28,425 bases of DNA from an uncultured Pelagibacteraceae bacterium (GCA_902608065.1 CACLMO010000008.1:1-28425); one strand, 5' to 3'; numbered from the stretch's first letter, positions 1 to 8,755 are shown. Notes: a model not told the origin generated them from the letters alone. Program-made: numbers and translations.

Positions 1-2
1 TA

Positions 3-1733
3 CCAAAAAATTTAGCTGTATTAAGAGATTTTGACGATAGGCTGTATTTAAAGGAAGATGCTGGTAAATTACTAGTCGGAATTTTCGAGGGAAAATCAAT
101 TCCAGCTTTTGAAAAAACAAATAAAGTTCCAAATGATTTTTCATTTGGTGAATTTCCTGAAAACCTTGATCATTTTGAACCTTATTTAGAAGCATCATTT
201 AAAAGAGTTCCACTATTAGAAAAAGCAGGAGTTAGAAAATTTTTTGCAGGACCAGAATCTTTTACACCAGACACAAACACATTATTAGGAGAGGTCCCAG
301 AAATTAAAAACTTTTTTGTTTGTTGTGGGTTTAACAGTATTGGAATTGGGAGCGGAGGTGGAGCTGGAAAGGTAACGGCAGAATGGATGATGAATGGCTA
401 CATCAATGAAGATTTGTTTATATATGATATAAAAAGATTCCAAAAATTCCATTCAGAAATTAATTTTATCAAGGAAAGAATAACTGAAACTTTAGGTGAT
501 TTGTATGGAATGCATTGGCCATATAAACAACATAAAACTTCAAGAAATAAAAAATTATTTCCATACCACGAAGAGTTAAAAAAAGAAGGTGCCTGTTTTG
601 GCGTATCTTCGGGTTACGAAAGACCACTATGGTTTACTTTAAATAATGAGAAACCAGAACTTAAATATAGTTATAATTACCAAAACTGGTATCCGTCAGT
701 AGAACATGAAACAAAAAATGCTAGAAAAAATATTGGTTTATTCGATTTAACAGCTTTCTCTAAGTATGATTTAAAAGGGGAAAAAGCTCATAGTGAACTT
801 CAAAAAATTTGTACAGCAAACATCAAGAGAGAGTCCGGGAAAACTACCTATACTCAAATGTTAAATGAAGACGGTGGAATCGAAACAGATTTAACTGTTA
901 TTTGCATAAATGAAAAATATTTTAGAATTATCACTTCAGCAGCAAATAAAGAACATGATAAATTTCATATATTAAAACATTTATCAAAAGAGGTAACGCT
1001 TGAAGATGTAACAGATGAAATTGCTTGTTTGGGTGTATTTGGTCCTAAAAGTAGAAGTTTAATGTCAAAATTATCAAATGATGATTTTACTAATGAAAAT
1101 TTTAAATTTGGTACAGGAAAAGAAATTAAAATAGATAACAAAAAAATATGGGCGCAGAGATTGTCGTATGTGGGAGAATTAGGATATGAACTTTATATAA
1201 AAATGAATGAATCAAAAGAAATATACAATTTAATAGTTAGCAAAGGTAAAGAGTTTAATATTTCACATTGTGGGATGTTTGCTATGGACACAATGAGAAT
1301 GGAAAAAGGATATCTGCATTGGGGGCATGATATGTCGCCAGAAGAAAATCAATATGAGGCAGGCTTAAAATTTGCAATAAGTTTTAAAAAAAATATTGAT
1401 TTTGTTGGAAAAAAAGCGATTGAGAAAATAAAAAACAAAAAAATTAAAAAAATGATGGTTATGTTAACTTTAAAAAATAGTAAGCCAGGAGAACCATTAT
1501 TGCTTCACGATGAACCTATTTATTGTGAAGATAAAATAGTTGGTAGAACAACCTCAGGAAATTACTCATTCAATTACCAAAAAAATATGTCTTTCGGATA
1601 TTTAAATTTAACAACTCCAATAGAGGAACTATCAAAAAAAACTTTCTTTATTGAAGTTGAGAAAAAAAAACATGAAGCTATTCTTCTAACCAAACCGCTT
1701 CATGATCCAGAAAATAAAATAATAAAAAGTTAA
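3..1733 (+). CDS. Dimethylglycine/sarcosine dehydrogenase-like flavoprotein-GcvT fusion, 5' partial
   Basis: The reading frame is open from base 3, so the gene starts left of the window; the visible part encodes 576 residues. An internal ATG at 387 is not the real start, because the 128 residues before it already read as the end of a DAO-type FAD domain (FAGPESFTPD and a glycine-rich GIGSGGGAG stretch). The rest reads as a middle linker followed by GcvT-like folate-binding domains (SYVGELGYELYI, MRMEKGYLHWGHD). Family knowledge: such fusions oxidatively demethylate dimethylglycine or sarcosine and pass the methylene group to tetrahydrofolate. Substrate cannot be fixed from sequence. It is followed after 12 bases by a reductase with an AGGAGG ribosome site, so it probably heads or belongs to an operon running to 4941. 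A run of nine A near 1665 stays in frame here. Confidence 0.85.
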   Translation, partial: PKNLAVLRDFDDRLYLKEDAGKLLVGIFEGKSIPAFEKTNKVPNDFSFGEFPENLDHFEPYLEASFKRVPLLEKAGVRKFFAGPESFTPDTNTLLGEVPEIKNFFVCCGFNSIGIGSGGGAGKVTAEWMMNGYINEDLFIYDIKRFQKFHSEINFIKERITETLGDLYGMHWPYKQHKTSRNKKLFPYHEELKKEGACFGVSSGYERPLWFTLNNEKPELKYSYNYQNWYPSVEHETKNARKNIGLFDLTAFSKYDLKGEKAHSELQKICTANIKRESGKTTYTQMLNEDGGIETDLTVICINEKYFRIITSAANKEHDKFHILKHLSKEVTLEDVTDEIACLGVFGPKSRSLMSKLSNDDFTNENFKFGTGKEIKIDNKKIWAQRLSYVGELGYELYIKMNESKEIYNLIVSKGKEFNISHCGMFAMDTMRMEKGYLHWGHDMSPEENQYEAGLKFAISFKKNIDFVGKKAIEKIKNKKIKKMMVMLTLKNSKPGEPLLLHDEPIYCEDKIVGRTTSGNYSFNYQKNMSFGYLNLTTPIEELSKKTFFIEVEKKKHEAILLTKPLHDPENKIIKS

Positions 1734-1745
1734 ATAGGAGGAAAG

Positions 1746-2687
1746 ATGAAAATTGGTTTTATAGGCTTAGGCAATGTAGGAGGTAAGCTTGCTGGAAGTT
1801 TGTTAAGAAATAAATTTAATTTAACTGTTTTAGATTTAGACAGTAATTTAGTAAAAGAATTTGTTTCCAAGGGATCTACAACGGCGAAATCTCCCAAAGA
1901 ATTAGCAGAAAAAGTTGATTTAATAATAACATGTCTTCCTTCTCCTAAAATTTGTTCAGAAGTCATGGAAAAAAAAGATGGAGTGATAGAAGGGTTATCA
2001 ATAAATAAAATTTGGCTAGAAATGAGTACGACAGACAGTAGAGAAGTGCAAAGAATAGGTGAACTCGTAAAATCAAAAGGAGCAGTTCCACTAGATGCCC
2101 CTGTAAGTGGAGGTTGTCATCGTGCTGTGACAGGAAATATTGCTATATTTATAGGCGGAGAAAGAAAGTCTTTTGAAAAAATATTACCTGCCTTAACCGC
2201 AATGGGCAGAAAAATTTTACACACAGGAGAGCTTGGTTCAGCATCGATTTTGAAAATTATTACAAATTATTTGGCATCAACTCACTTAGCAGCTTTAGGC
2301 GAAGCTTGGGCAGTGGCAAAAAAATCAAACTTAGACATGAACAAAACATTTAAAGGCATTCAAATCTCATCAGGAAATTCATTTGTTCATGAAACAGAAA
2401 GCCAAGTAATTCTAAATGGATCATACAATATAAATTTTACTATGGATTTAGTGGAAAAAGATATGACTTTGTTTAACAACTTATCAAAAAAACTAAATAT
2501 ACCATTAGAAATTTCACCTTTAGTTTTGAATATTTTTAAAGATGCTCACAAAAAATATGGATCAAGAGCATGGTCATCAATGGTAGTTAAAAGGTTAGAG
2601 GATATTTGCAAAATAAACTTTAGAGCTAGTGGATATCCTGAGGAATTAGTTGATAATGAAAAAGAAGAAAAAGGTTATGAAATATAA
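1746..2687 (+). CDS. 3-hydroxyisobutyrate dehydrogenase-family NAD(P)-dependent reductase
   Basis: The 313-residue protein has the beta-hydroxyacid dehydrogenase layout. An N-terminal Rossmann motif GLGNVG lies at residues 7-12, the substrate-binding signature DAPVSGG at 117-123, and the family's catalytic lysine is K170 in GELGSASILK. N174 follows in the place of the conserved asparagine. The length is normal for the family (about 290-310). Members interconvert 3-hydroxyisobutyrate, tartronate semialdehyde or similar 3-hydroxyacids with their semialdehydes; I cannot choose between them. The start is supported by AGGAGG at 1736-1741, four bases before the ATG. It sits between a demethylating flavoprotein and an aldehyde dehydrogenase, which fits a chain alcohol to semialdehyde to acid, but that order is inferred. 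Confidence 0.85.
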   Translation: MKIGFIGLGNVGGKLAGSLLRNKFNLTVLDLDSNLVKEFVSKGSTTAKSPKELAEKVDLIITCLPSPKICSEVMEKKDGVIEGLSINKIWLEMSTTDSREVQRIGELVKSKGAVPLDAPVSGGCHRAVTGNIAIFIGGERKSFEKILPALTAMGRKILHTGELGSASILKIITNYLASTHLAALGEAWAVAKKSNLDMNKTFKGIQISSGNSFVHETESQVILNGSYNINFTMDLVEKDMTLFNNLSKKLNIPLEISPLVLNIFKDAHKKYGSRAWSSMVVKRLEDICKINFRASGYPEELVDNEKEEKGYEI

Positions 2688-2711
2688 TTTATGTGATAAT
2701 AGTAATTCAAA

Positions 2712-4142
2712 ATGTTAGATAAAAGAAATTTCTACATAAATGGAAAATGGGTGAAACCTTCAAAATCAAATGACTTTGAAGTTATAAACCCTTCAAATGA
2801 ATCTCCTTTTGCTGTTATATCTCTAGGATCTAAAGAAGATATAGATTCTGCAGTAAAAGCGGCAAAAAAAGCTTTCGACAAATGGAAAGAAACTTCAAAA
2901 GAAGAAAGAATAAAACTTTTAGAAAAATTACTAACAATTTATAAAAAAAGATCTAAAGAAATGTCGGAGGCAATTTCAATGGAAATGGGCTCTCCTATAG
3001 ATTATTCAATCTCAACTCATACTCTTTCTGGCCAATCTCATTTAGAAGATTTCATATTAAGATTAAAAGAATTTAACTTTGAAGAACATTTTGATTCAAA
3101 ATCAAATAACCATATAAGTTATGAGCCAATTGGAGTTTGTGGTTTAATTACTCCGTGGAATTGGCCAATTAACCAAATAGCTTTAAAAGTAGTTCCAGCT
3201 TTTGCAGCTGGCTGCACAATGATACTCAAACCATCAGAGATAGCACCTATTTCAGGAATGCTATTCGCTGAGATGATAGATGAAACAGGATTTCCACCAG
3301 GAGTATTTAATTTAGTAAATGGAGATGGTGCGGGAGTCGGAACAAATATATCTGGCCACCCTGATATTGATATGATCTCTTTTACAGGATCAACAAGAGC
3401 TGGAAAATTAATTTCAAAAAATGCAGCTGATACAATTAAAAGAGTTTGTTTAGAATTAGGAGGCAAAGGTGGAAATATTGTTTTTGCAGATTCTTATCCT
3501 AATGCAGTTAGAGACGGAATCAGAAATGTAATGAGTAATTCTGGACAATCATGCGATGCCCCAACAAGAATGCTCGTAGAGAAGTCTATTTATGAAAAAG
3601 CAATTAAAGAAGCAGCGGATGAAGCAAATAAAATTAAAGTAGATGTTGCGTCAAAAAAAGGAGATCATATAGGCCCCGTAGTTTCAAAAGTTCAATATGA
3701 TAAAATTATTAACTTAATTAAAAGCGGCATTGATGAAGGCGCTACATTAGCTACCGGAGGTCCTGATCTTCCAAATAATTTAAATAAAGGTTATTTTATT
3801 AAACCAACAATCTTCACAAATGTTACAAATGATATGGAAATAGCAAAAAAAGAAATTTTTGGACCAGTCCTTTCAATAATCCCATTTGAAACAGAAGAAG
3901 AAGCAATTAAAATTACTAATGATACTGAATATGGTCTTGGAAACTATTTACAAACTGAAGATAAAGAAAAAGCAAAAAGAGTAGCAAAAAAGCTAAGATC
4001 TGGAATTGTTTATATTAATGGAAAAGGCGCAGATTCCGGAACACCTTTCGGCGGATATAGACAATCTGGAAATGGGCGTGAAGGCGGTACGTGGGGACTA
4101 GAAGAATACTTAGAGGTAAAAACAATTACCGGATGGAAATAA
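2712..4142 (+). CDS. NAD(P)-dependent aldehyde dehydrogenase
   Basis: A 476-residue ALDH superfamily member of normal length. All key sites are visible: PWNWP with the oxyanion asparagine N150, the cofactor lysine K173 in LKPSE, the FTGSTRAGK cofactor loop at 224-232, the general base E248 in LELGGK, and the nucleophilic cysteine C281 in NSGQSC. EIFGPV and the C-terminal GGYRQSGNGRE are also present. The enzyme oxidises an aldehyde to a carboxylate in the cytoplasm. The neighbouring reductase could supply a semialdehyde substrate; the exact aldehyde is unknown. The 24-base gap before it has no clear ribosome site, so it may be translated by coupling. A second ALDH at 15356 has different active-site surroundings and is not a recent duplicate. 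Confidence 0.9.
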   Translation: MLDKRNFYINGKWVKPSKSNDFEVINPSNESPFAVISLGSKEDIDSAVKAAKKAFDKWKETSKEERIKLLEKLLTIYKKRSKEMSEAISMEMGSPIDYSISTHTLSGQSHLEDFILRLKEFNFEEHFDSKSNNHISYEPIGVCGLITPWNWPINQIALKVVPAFAAGCTMILKPSEIAPISGMLFAEMIDETGFPPGVFNLVNGDGAGVGTNISGHPDIDMISFTGSTRAGKLISKNAADTIKRVCLELGGKGGNIVFADSYPNAVRDGIRNVMSNSGQSCDAPTRMLVEKSIYEKAIKEAADEANKIKVDVASKKGDHIGPVVSKVQYDKIINLIKSGIDEGATLATGGPDLPNNLNKGYFIKPTIFTNVTNDMEIAKKEIFGPVLSIIPFETEEEAIKITNDTEYGLGNYLQTEDKEKAKRVAKKLRSGIVYINGKGADSGTPFGGYRQSGNGREGGTWGLEEYLEVKTITGWK

Positions 4143-4143
4143 A

Positions 4144-4941
4144 ATGAAGAAAAAAGATAAATTAAATTACTATAAATTTTTAAATTCACTCCCTAAAAAA
4201 ATTAATAAATTATACTTTGGAAAATTAATAGGTAAATTTAAACTAAATAATAAATCAAGTAAAAAAAATGGTTTTGATCCCGTAACAAATATTGATAGAG
4301 CTCTGGAATTATTTTTAAGAAAGGAAATAACAAAAAAATTTCCAAAAGACGGTATAATTGGAGAAGAATTTAAAGCAAAGAAAACAAGGAGTGGATTTTC
4401 ATGGATTCTTGATCCAATTGATGGAACTAGATCTTTCATTATAGGAAGCCCTACATGGAGTAATTTAGTAAGTGTAAGTTATAATAATGAACCAACTTTA
4501 GGCTTGGTCAATTTTCCAATGCTAAAGAAATACTATATTACTGGAGTTAACAATAATTCTTACTTAGTAGAAAACAATAAATTTAAAAAACTTAAGGTAA
4601 CAAAATCAAACTCATTAAACGATTCAAAAATTGCAGGAAATTTTTTTGGTTGGTTAACTCTTAAAGAGCAAAAAAAAATTTCAAGATTAACAAGGTTGAT
4701 GAGATATCCTTGTTCTGATGCTTTAAGTTATTGCCAACTATGTGAAGGAAAATTAAATGTTGTGCTACAATGCTACAATAAAATTTGGGATATACATCCA
4801 ATGATAACTTTAATTAAAAATGCCGGAGGTTATATTCATACTTGGAAAGGAAAAGATCCAAAATTTGGTGGAAGTATAGTTGCAAGCTCAAGCAGCATAT
4901 TACATAAAAAAGTTCTTAAAATGTTAAGACCAGTAGCATAA
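4144..4941 (+). CDS. Inositol-monophosphatase-family phosphatase (possible histidinol-phosphatase)
   Basis: The 265-residue protein carries the metal-binding set of the inositol monophosphatase fold. These are the DPVTNID segment at 45-51, E74/E75 in IGEEF, DPIDGTRSF at 90-98, and W215-D216 in the late motif. The length fits the family. Members remove phosphate from inositol phosphates, 3'-phosphoadenosine phosphate or histidinol phosphate; alphaproteobacteria lacking the classical enzyme often use a member of this family as HisN, which is one candidate role. The ATG is one base after the ALDH stop, so it is translationally coupled as the last gene of the operon. It ends two bases from the oppositely oriented dioxygenase, with no obvious terminator hairpin between. 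Confidence 0.75.
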   Translation: MKKKDKLNYYKFLNSLPKKINKLYFGKLIGKFKLNNKSSKKNGFDPVTNIDRALELFLRKEITKKFPKDGIIGEEFKAKKTRSGFSWILDPIDGTRSFIIGSPTWSNLVSVSYNNEPTLGLVNFPMLKKYYITGVNNNSYLVENNKFKKLKVTKSNSLNDSKIAGNFFGWLTLKEQKKISRLTRLMRYPCSDALSYCQLCEGKLNVVLQCYNKIWDIHPMITLIKNAGGYIHTWKGKDPKFGGSIVASSSSILHKKVLKMLRPVA

Positions 4942-4942
4942 T

Positions 4943-6079
4943 TTAAATTTGTTTTTTTAAAAAATTTAATCTTCCTAAAATTTCATCTCTGTCCATATAA
5001 TATCCCTGCAAATGCCTATGTCCTGAATTTGGTTTAAAGGCCGTTCTTCCATGCAAAAGTCTTCTATTATTAAATGAAAAAATGTCTCCAGGTTCTAATC
5101 GAAATTTAATTTGAAATTTATCGTCATGTAAAAGATTTCCAAATCTATGATGAGCTTTGTAAACCTTATTCATTATATCTGGGTGACAATCTAGTGCATC
5201 CATAGTAGCAACGCTAAATCTTATATCATTATAATCACCATCCTTAGTTAAACTAATTGCTGGCGCGTGAAAACTTCTATGTACATTTTGAGTGTAGTCT
5301 TTATCTCTAAATTTTAAAGGTACACTTACTAGAGTTTTAAAAATTTCTTTTTCATTTTTTCTTAAATAATCTGCAACTGCAAAACCATCTACTACTGAAG
5401 AATTTCCTCCTTCCGTGGCATTAATTAAGCAATGAAGGAATTGATAGCCCGGCGGATTTTCAAACCATGGCAAATCCATATGATTTCTTAGGGCGTGTGC
5501 CGTGTAAGCGGAATTATTAGGTTTTGGAACATTTACAACTTCAAAAGGTGTTTTAAAAAAGGTTTCTCTTGTATGACTAATTTTATTTAATAAAGGAAGC
5601 GCAGAATTTTTTTTTATAGGTGAATTTTTAACTATTGCTATTCCTTTATGGTGTAATAATTCTAACCATTTAATCAGCCCTTCCTCAGAATTTATAATTT
5701 CATCATGTTCTATTTTTATTGATTTAAAATTATTTAAAAGTGAACTATCCCACAATTCATAAGGAGAAACATATTTTTTTTTATTTTTTAAAGTGTAACA
5801 ATTTTCTCTTAGCCAACTTGGTTCGTAACAACTTATATGTTTACCTTCACTCCATTCTATTTCAAGCTTTCCATCTGAACTAATATTATATTTTTTTGGG
5901 CTGATATTTTGGGAAACTTTAAGAATATTAAACATTCTATGTCTTGAATCTTTGTCATGAGCCGTTGGACAATTATCTCTTAACCACATGAAATTAAAAA
6001 TACTTTTTTTTCCATCATTCCATACGATTTCTAACTCTGAATCTTTTTGACCAACTTTTGAAATAATAAATTCAGTCAT
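4943..6079 (-). CDS. Gamma-butyrobetaine hydroxylase/TauD-like 2-oxoglutarate dioxygenase
   Basis: The 378-residue protein has two parts. Residues 1-95 resemble the small N-terminal domain of gamma-butyrobetaine and trimethyllysine hydroxylases (FMWLRDNCP at 30-38). Residues 130-378 are a TauD-type double-stranded beta helix with iron ligands H200-x-D202 (NHMDLPW) and distal H343 (RRLLHGRTAF). The family hydroxylates trimethylammonium compounds using Fe(II), oxygen and 2-oxoglutarate; gamma-butyrobetaine gives carnitine. The zinc site of the N-terminal domain is incomplete: C37 and a late H81 are there, but the other two cysteines are replaced. The gene is transcribed divergently from proV across 148 bases, consistent with a betaine or carnitine role. 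The exact substrate is uncertain. Confidence 0.75.
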   Translation of the reverse strand: MTEFIISKVGQKDSELEIVWNDGKKSIFNFMWLRDNCPTAHDKDSRHRMFNILKVSQNISPKKYNISSDGKLEIEWSEGKHISCYEPSWLRENCYTLKNKKKYVSPYELWDSSLLNNFKSIKIEHDEIINSEEGLIKWLELLHHKGIAIVKNSPIKKNSALPLLNKISHTRETFFKTPFEVVNVPKPNNSAYTAHALRNHMDLPWFENPPGYQFLHCLINATEGGNSSVVDGFAVADYLRKNEKEIFKTLVSVPLKFRDKDYTQNVHRSFHAPAISLTKDGDYNDIRFSVATMDALDCHPDIMNKVYKAHHRFGNLLHDDKFQIKFRLEPGDIFSFNNRRLLHGRTAFKPNSGHRHLQGYYMDRDEILGRLNFLKKQI

Positions 6080-6227
6080 AATAATATGATTAGTTTAATT
6101 AATTAAATTTTCAATTCAATTGATAATTGAATCTTTTTTTTAAAGCTATTTACCAAGCTATACTTAAAAAATTCAAGAGCATATAAGGGTTGTTTTTTCT
6201 TTCATTTCACGTTGTAATCGAAAAAAA

Positions 6228-7112
6228 ATGGCACAAATTGAAGTAAAAAACGTTTACAAAATTTTTGGAAGTAATCCTCAGAAAATCCTTCCTATGGTTC
6301 AAGAAGGAGGTACAAAAGAGGAAATTTTAGAAAAAACAGGTCATACAGTTGGTCTCGACAACGTTTCTATAAGTGTTGAGGCAGGTGAAACTTTTGTTTG
6401 TATGGGTTTATCCGGATCAGGAAAATCAACTCTTATTCGTCACATAAATCGATTGATTGATCCAACCTCAGGAGAAGTTTCGGTTGATGGAACTAACGTA
6501 ATGAGTTTAGATCAAAAAAATTTAGTTGAGTTTAGAAGACATAAAATGAGTATGGTTTTTCAACGTTTTGGATTATTTCCTCATAAAACCGTCATACAAA
6601 ATGTTGGCTACGGACTTGAAATTCAAGGAAAAGATGAAAAGGAAATAAATAAAACAGCAATGGAAAAGATCGAGGCAGTAGGTTTGAATGGTTTTGAAAA
6701 TCAATATCCAAATCAGTTGTCTGGTGGTATGCAGCAAAGAGTAGGCCTTGCTAGAGCCCTGGCTACTAATACTAATATAATGTTGATGGATGAAGCTTTC
6801 AGTGCACTAGACCCACTTATCAGAAGCGATATGCAAAAACAGCTTCTTAATTTACAATCTGAATTAAAAAAAACGATACTATTTATTACTCATGATTTAG
6901 ATGAGTCTTTAAAGTTGGGTGATCATATAGGAATATTAAATGCTGGCAAATTAGTTCAAGTAGGCACTCCAATTGAAATTATTATGAAACCGGCAGATGA
7001 TTATGTTTCAGCTTTTGTAAAAGATGTAAATCGTGCAAAGGTTATCAAAGCCAAAATAATTATGATAGAAGCAAATAAATTTAATGGATCAAAAAAAAAC
7101 AAATATGATTAA
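6228..7112 (+). CDS. proV: Glycine betaine/proline ABC transporter ATP-binding protein ProV, C-terminus cut by frameshift
   Basis: The 294-residue ATPase has Walker A GLSGSGKST (60-68), signature LSGGMQQR (164-171), Walker B IMLMDEA (184-190) and switch H222. The N-terminal stretch before the ABC core (KIFGSNPQK and about 25 further residues) is typical of ProV/OpuAA-type importers of quaternary amines. ProV normally continues into CBS domains. Here the frame stops at 7112 right after a run of nine A (7091-7099), and a CBS-like reading frame resumes one frame over; removing one A would give 349 residues ending at 7278. No permease (proW) or binding protein (proX) lies next to it, so partner subunits must be elsewhere. 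No clear ribosome site precedes the ATG; TATACT (6159-6164) and TGTAAT (6213-6218) are only weak -10 candidates. Confidence 0.85.
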   Translation: MAQIEVKNVYKIFGSNPQKILPMVQEGGTKEEILEKTGHTVGLDNVSISVEAGETFVCMGLSGSGKSTLIRHINRLIDPTSGEVSVDGTNVMSLDQKNLVEFRRHKMSMVFQRFGLFPHKTVIQNVGYGLEIQGKDEKEINKTAMEKIEAVGLNGFENQYPNQLSGGMQQRVGLARALATNTNIMLMDEAFSALDPLIRSDMQKQLLNLQSELKKTILFITHDLDESLKLGDHIGILNAGKLVQVGTPIEIIMKPADDYVSAFVKDVNRAKVIKAKIIMIEANKFNGSKKNKYD

Positions 7113-7278
7113 GGTTAATGAAGATGCTTTTTTAGAAGAATTTTTACCTAAAATTTGTTTAACACCAGCTACTGTTGAGGTAATAGATAAAAATGGAAAT
7201 ACAAAAGGATATATAACCGACAAAGAAATATCCAAAGCTTTATCCAAAAACCAAACTAATGGCAGTATCAAATCTTAA
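7084..7278 (+). pseudogene. Detached CBS-like C-terminal tail of ProV
   Basis: The segment from about 7099 to 7278 reads as VEVIDKNGNTKGYITDKEI, the usual core of a CBS-domain strand-helix unit as found at the C-terminus of ProV proteins. It lies one frame away from the upstream ATPase, directly after the A9 run. Upstream of 7084 this frame has several stops, and there is no ribosome site before its ATG at 7084, so it is unlikely to be an independent gene. It is best read as the displaced end of proV, made either by a real insertion, by a sequencing or assembly error, or as the product of slippage on the A-run. Its end is 11 bases before the thioesterase start. Confidence 0.6.
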
Positions 7279-7289
7279 AATTATATTTA

Positions 7290-7760
7290 ATGAATATTAT
7301 TTTAAAAACAGAAAAAGTAATAAAAGAATGGACTGATTATAATGCCCATTTAAATGTAGCTTTTTATGTACATATTTTTGATATAGCCGCAGATGTAATG
7401 TTAGATAATTTTAATATGGGAGGAATATCTGCAAAAAAAGATAAGAAAACAACCTTTGTTGCTGAGATGCACACAACCTACAATCAAGAAGTTAGATTAG
7501 GTGAAGAAGTAGAAACACATATAACTCATGTTGATCATGACAAAAAAAGAATTCACTATAAACTCTCTATGTTTCATAAAGAGAAGAAATATCTTGCTGC
7601 CACTAACGAAGTGTTATCGCTATATGTTGATTTAAGTAAAAGAAAAGTTGTTAATTTTGACGAAGATAGGTTAGCTCTTATGGACGATTTCACAAAAAAA
7701 AATTCGTCAAAGCTCAGTTCAGATAACTTAATTTTTACAAATAAACTTAAAAAGGTTTAA
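7290..7760 (+). CDS. Hot-dog fold thioesterase, possible betainyl-CoA thioesterase
   Basis: The 156-residue protein matches the 4-hydroxybenzoyl-CoA thioesterase type of hot-dog fold. TDYNAHLNVAFYV near residues 16-28 corresponds to the family's catalytic loop (D-x-N-x-H-x-N/x-x-Y), followed by FDIAADVM. The length is normal. In known carnitine degradation, a thioesterase of this kind releases glycine betaine from betainyl-CoA, sometimes fused to carnitine dehydrogenase. The location after proV and across from a butyrobetaine-hydroxylase-like gene supports that role, but no carnitine dehydrogenase or betainyl-CoA-forming enzyme is in the window, so the substrate is inferred. A nine-A run near 7694 remains in frame. 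The stop abuts the next ATG directly. Confidence 0.7.
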   Translation: MNIILKTEKVIKEWTDYNAHLNVAFYVHIFDIAADVMLDNFNMGGISAKKDKKTTFVAEMHTTYNQEVRLGEEVETHITHVDHDKKRIHYKLSMFHKEKKYLAATNEVLSLYVDLSKRKVVNFDEDRLALMDDFTKKNSSKLSSDNLIFTNKLKKV

Positions 7761-8744
7761 ATGATTTCAAAAGAAGATCAAATAATGATGGAAACTTTAT
7801 ATTGGTGGGGTATACCAACTTTATTCAGGTGTAAGAATGACCCAGATCCAAAAAATTGTGATATTGCTTTAGTAGGTGTTCCACATAGTACTGGAAATGG
7901 CACAACAGAACGAGATCAACATTTAGGACCAAGAGCTGTAAGAAATATTTCGGCTATGTTAAGAAGATCTCATCTTCAATATGGTATTGATCCATGGAAG
8001 CAAAATAAGATTCATGATTTAGGTGACGTACCATTTCCAGAAGCAAATGATAATGAAAAATGTATTGAAAGAATTTCAAGTTTTTACGATCATATTGAAA
8101 AAGCTGAAAAGCCAGTAGTATCAATTGGTGGTGACCATTCGATTACAGGAGGAATATTACAAAGTTTAGGAAAAAAAAATTCGAAATTAACCAAAGGTAA
8201 AAAAATTAGTATTGTTCATTTTGATGCACATACAGACTGTTATGAAAAATTAGATCATTTTTTAGGTGCAAAAAAATCCGCAGCACATTGGGCTTCATAT
8301 CTTGTTAAACAAGGAAATGTTGATCCGAAAACTAGCACACAAATTGGCATAAGAGGAAATCCAAGAACTTTAGATTGGCTGCAAGCAAGTTATGATATTG
8401 GATATCAAGTTATAACTATGGATGAATATAATGAACTAGGATACAAAAAATGTTCTAAAATGATTTTAGATAGACTAGGTGACAATCCAATTTACGTCAC
8501 TTTTGATTTAGATTGTTTGGATCCAACTGTAGCTCCAGGAGTTGCAAATATAGAATCAGCTTTTAGAGGATTTAATATGGATGAAGCTAGAAAATTAATT
8601 CAGTGTTTAAAAGGCAAAAATGTTATAGGAGGTGATGTTGCGTGTTTGATGCCTACAAAAGATAGTCCAAATAATATAACCTCAATGGTTGCGGCAGCTA
8701 TTATGTTTGAAATAATCTGTCTTATTAGTCTTAACATAAAATAG
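7761..8744 (+). CDS. Arginase/agmatinase-family ureohydrolase
   Basis: The 327-residue enzyme has the binuclear metal signature in order: GGDHS at 123-127 (H126), DAHTD at 155-159, and FDLDCLDP with D249, D251 and D254. DLGDV at 86-90 is also typical. The family hydrolyses guanidino compounds (agmatine, guanidinobutyrate, guanidine, arginine) or formimidoylglutamate. The loop after the third metal motif, usually APGTGTPEPGG, reads APGVANIESAFRG here, so the usual substrate-loop sequence is absent and the substrate cannot be predicted. The ATG follows the thioesterase stop with no gap, implying coupled expression with proV and the thioesterase. A nine-A run near 8171 is in frame. Confidence 0.85.
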   Translation: MISKEDQIMMETLYWWGIPTLFRCKNDPDPKNCDIALVGVPHSTGNGTTERDQHLGPRAVRNISAMLRRSHLQYGIDPWKQNKIHDLGDVPFPEANDNEKCIERISSFYDHIEKAEKPVVSIGGDHSITGGILQSLGKKNSKLTKGKKISIVHFDAHTDCYEKLDHFLGAKKSAAHWASYLVKQGNVDPKTSTQIGIRGNPRTLDWLQASYDIGYQVITMDEYNELGYKKCSKMILDRLGDNPIYVTFDLDCLDPTVAPGVANIESAFRGFNMDEARKLIQCLKGKNVIGGDVACLMPTKDSPNNITSMVAAAIMFEIICLISLNIK

Positions 8745-8755
8745 TGATAAATAAG

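Noticed and set aside
387..1733. ATG at 387 as the start of a free-standing 448-aa GcvT-like protein
   Set aside because: The same frame is open to base 3 and its 128 residues read as the end of an FAD domain, so the gene is a fusion cut by the window edge.
3119..3466. 115-aa minus-strand ORF inside the aldehyde dehydrogenase
   Set aside because: Antisense shadow of a conserved enzyme; all ALDH motifs lie on the + strand.
6190..6218. TTGTTT-N17-TGTAAT as a proV promoter
   Set aside because: The -35 is poor and transcription would begin almost at the ATG. A leaderless mRNA is possible but not supported.
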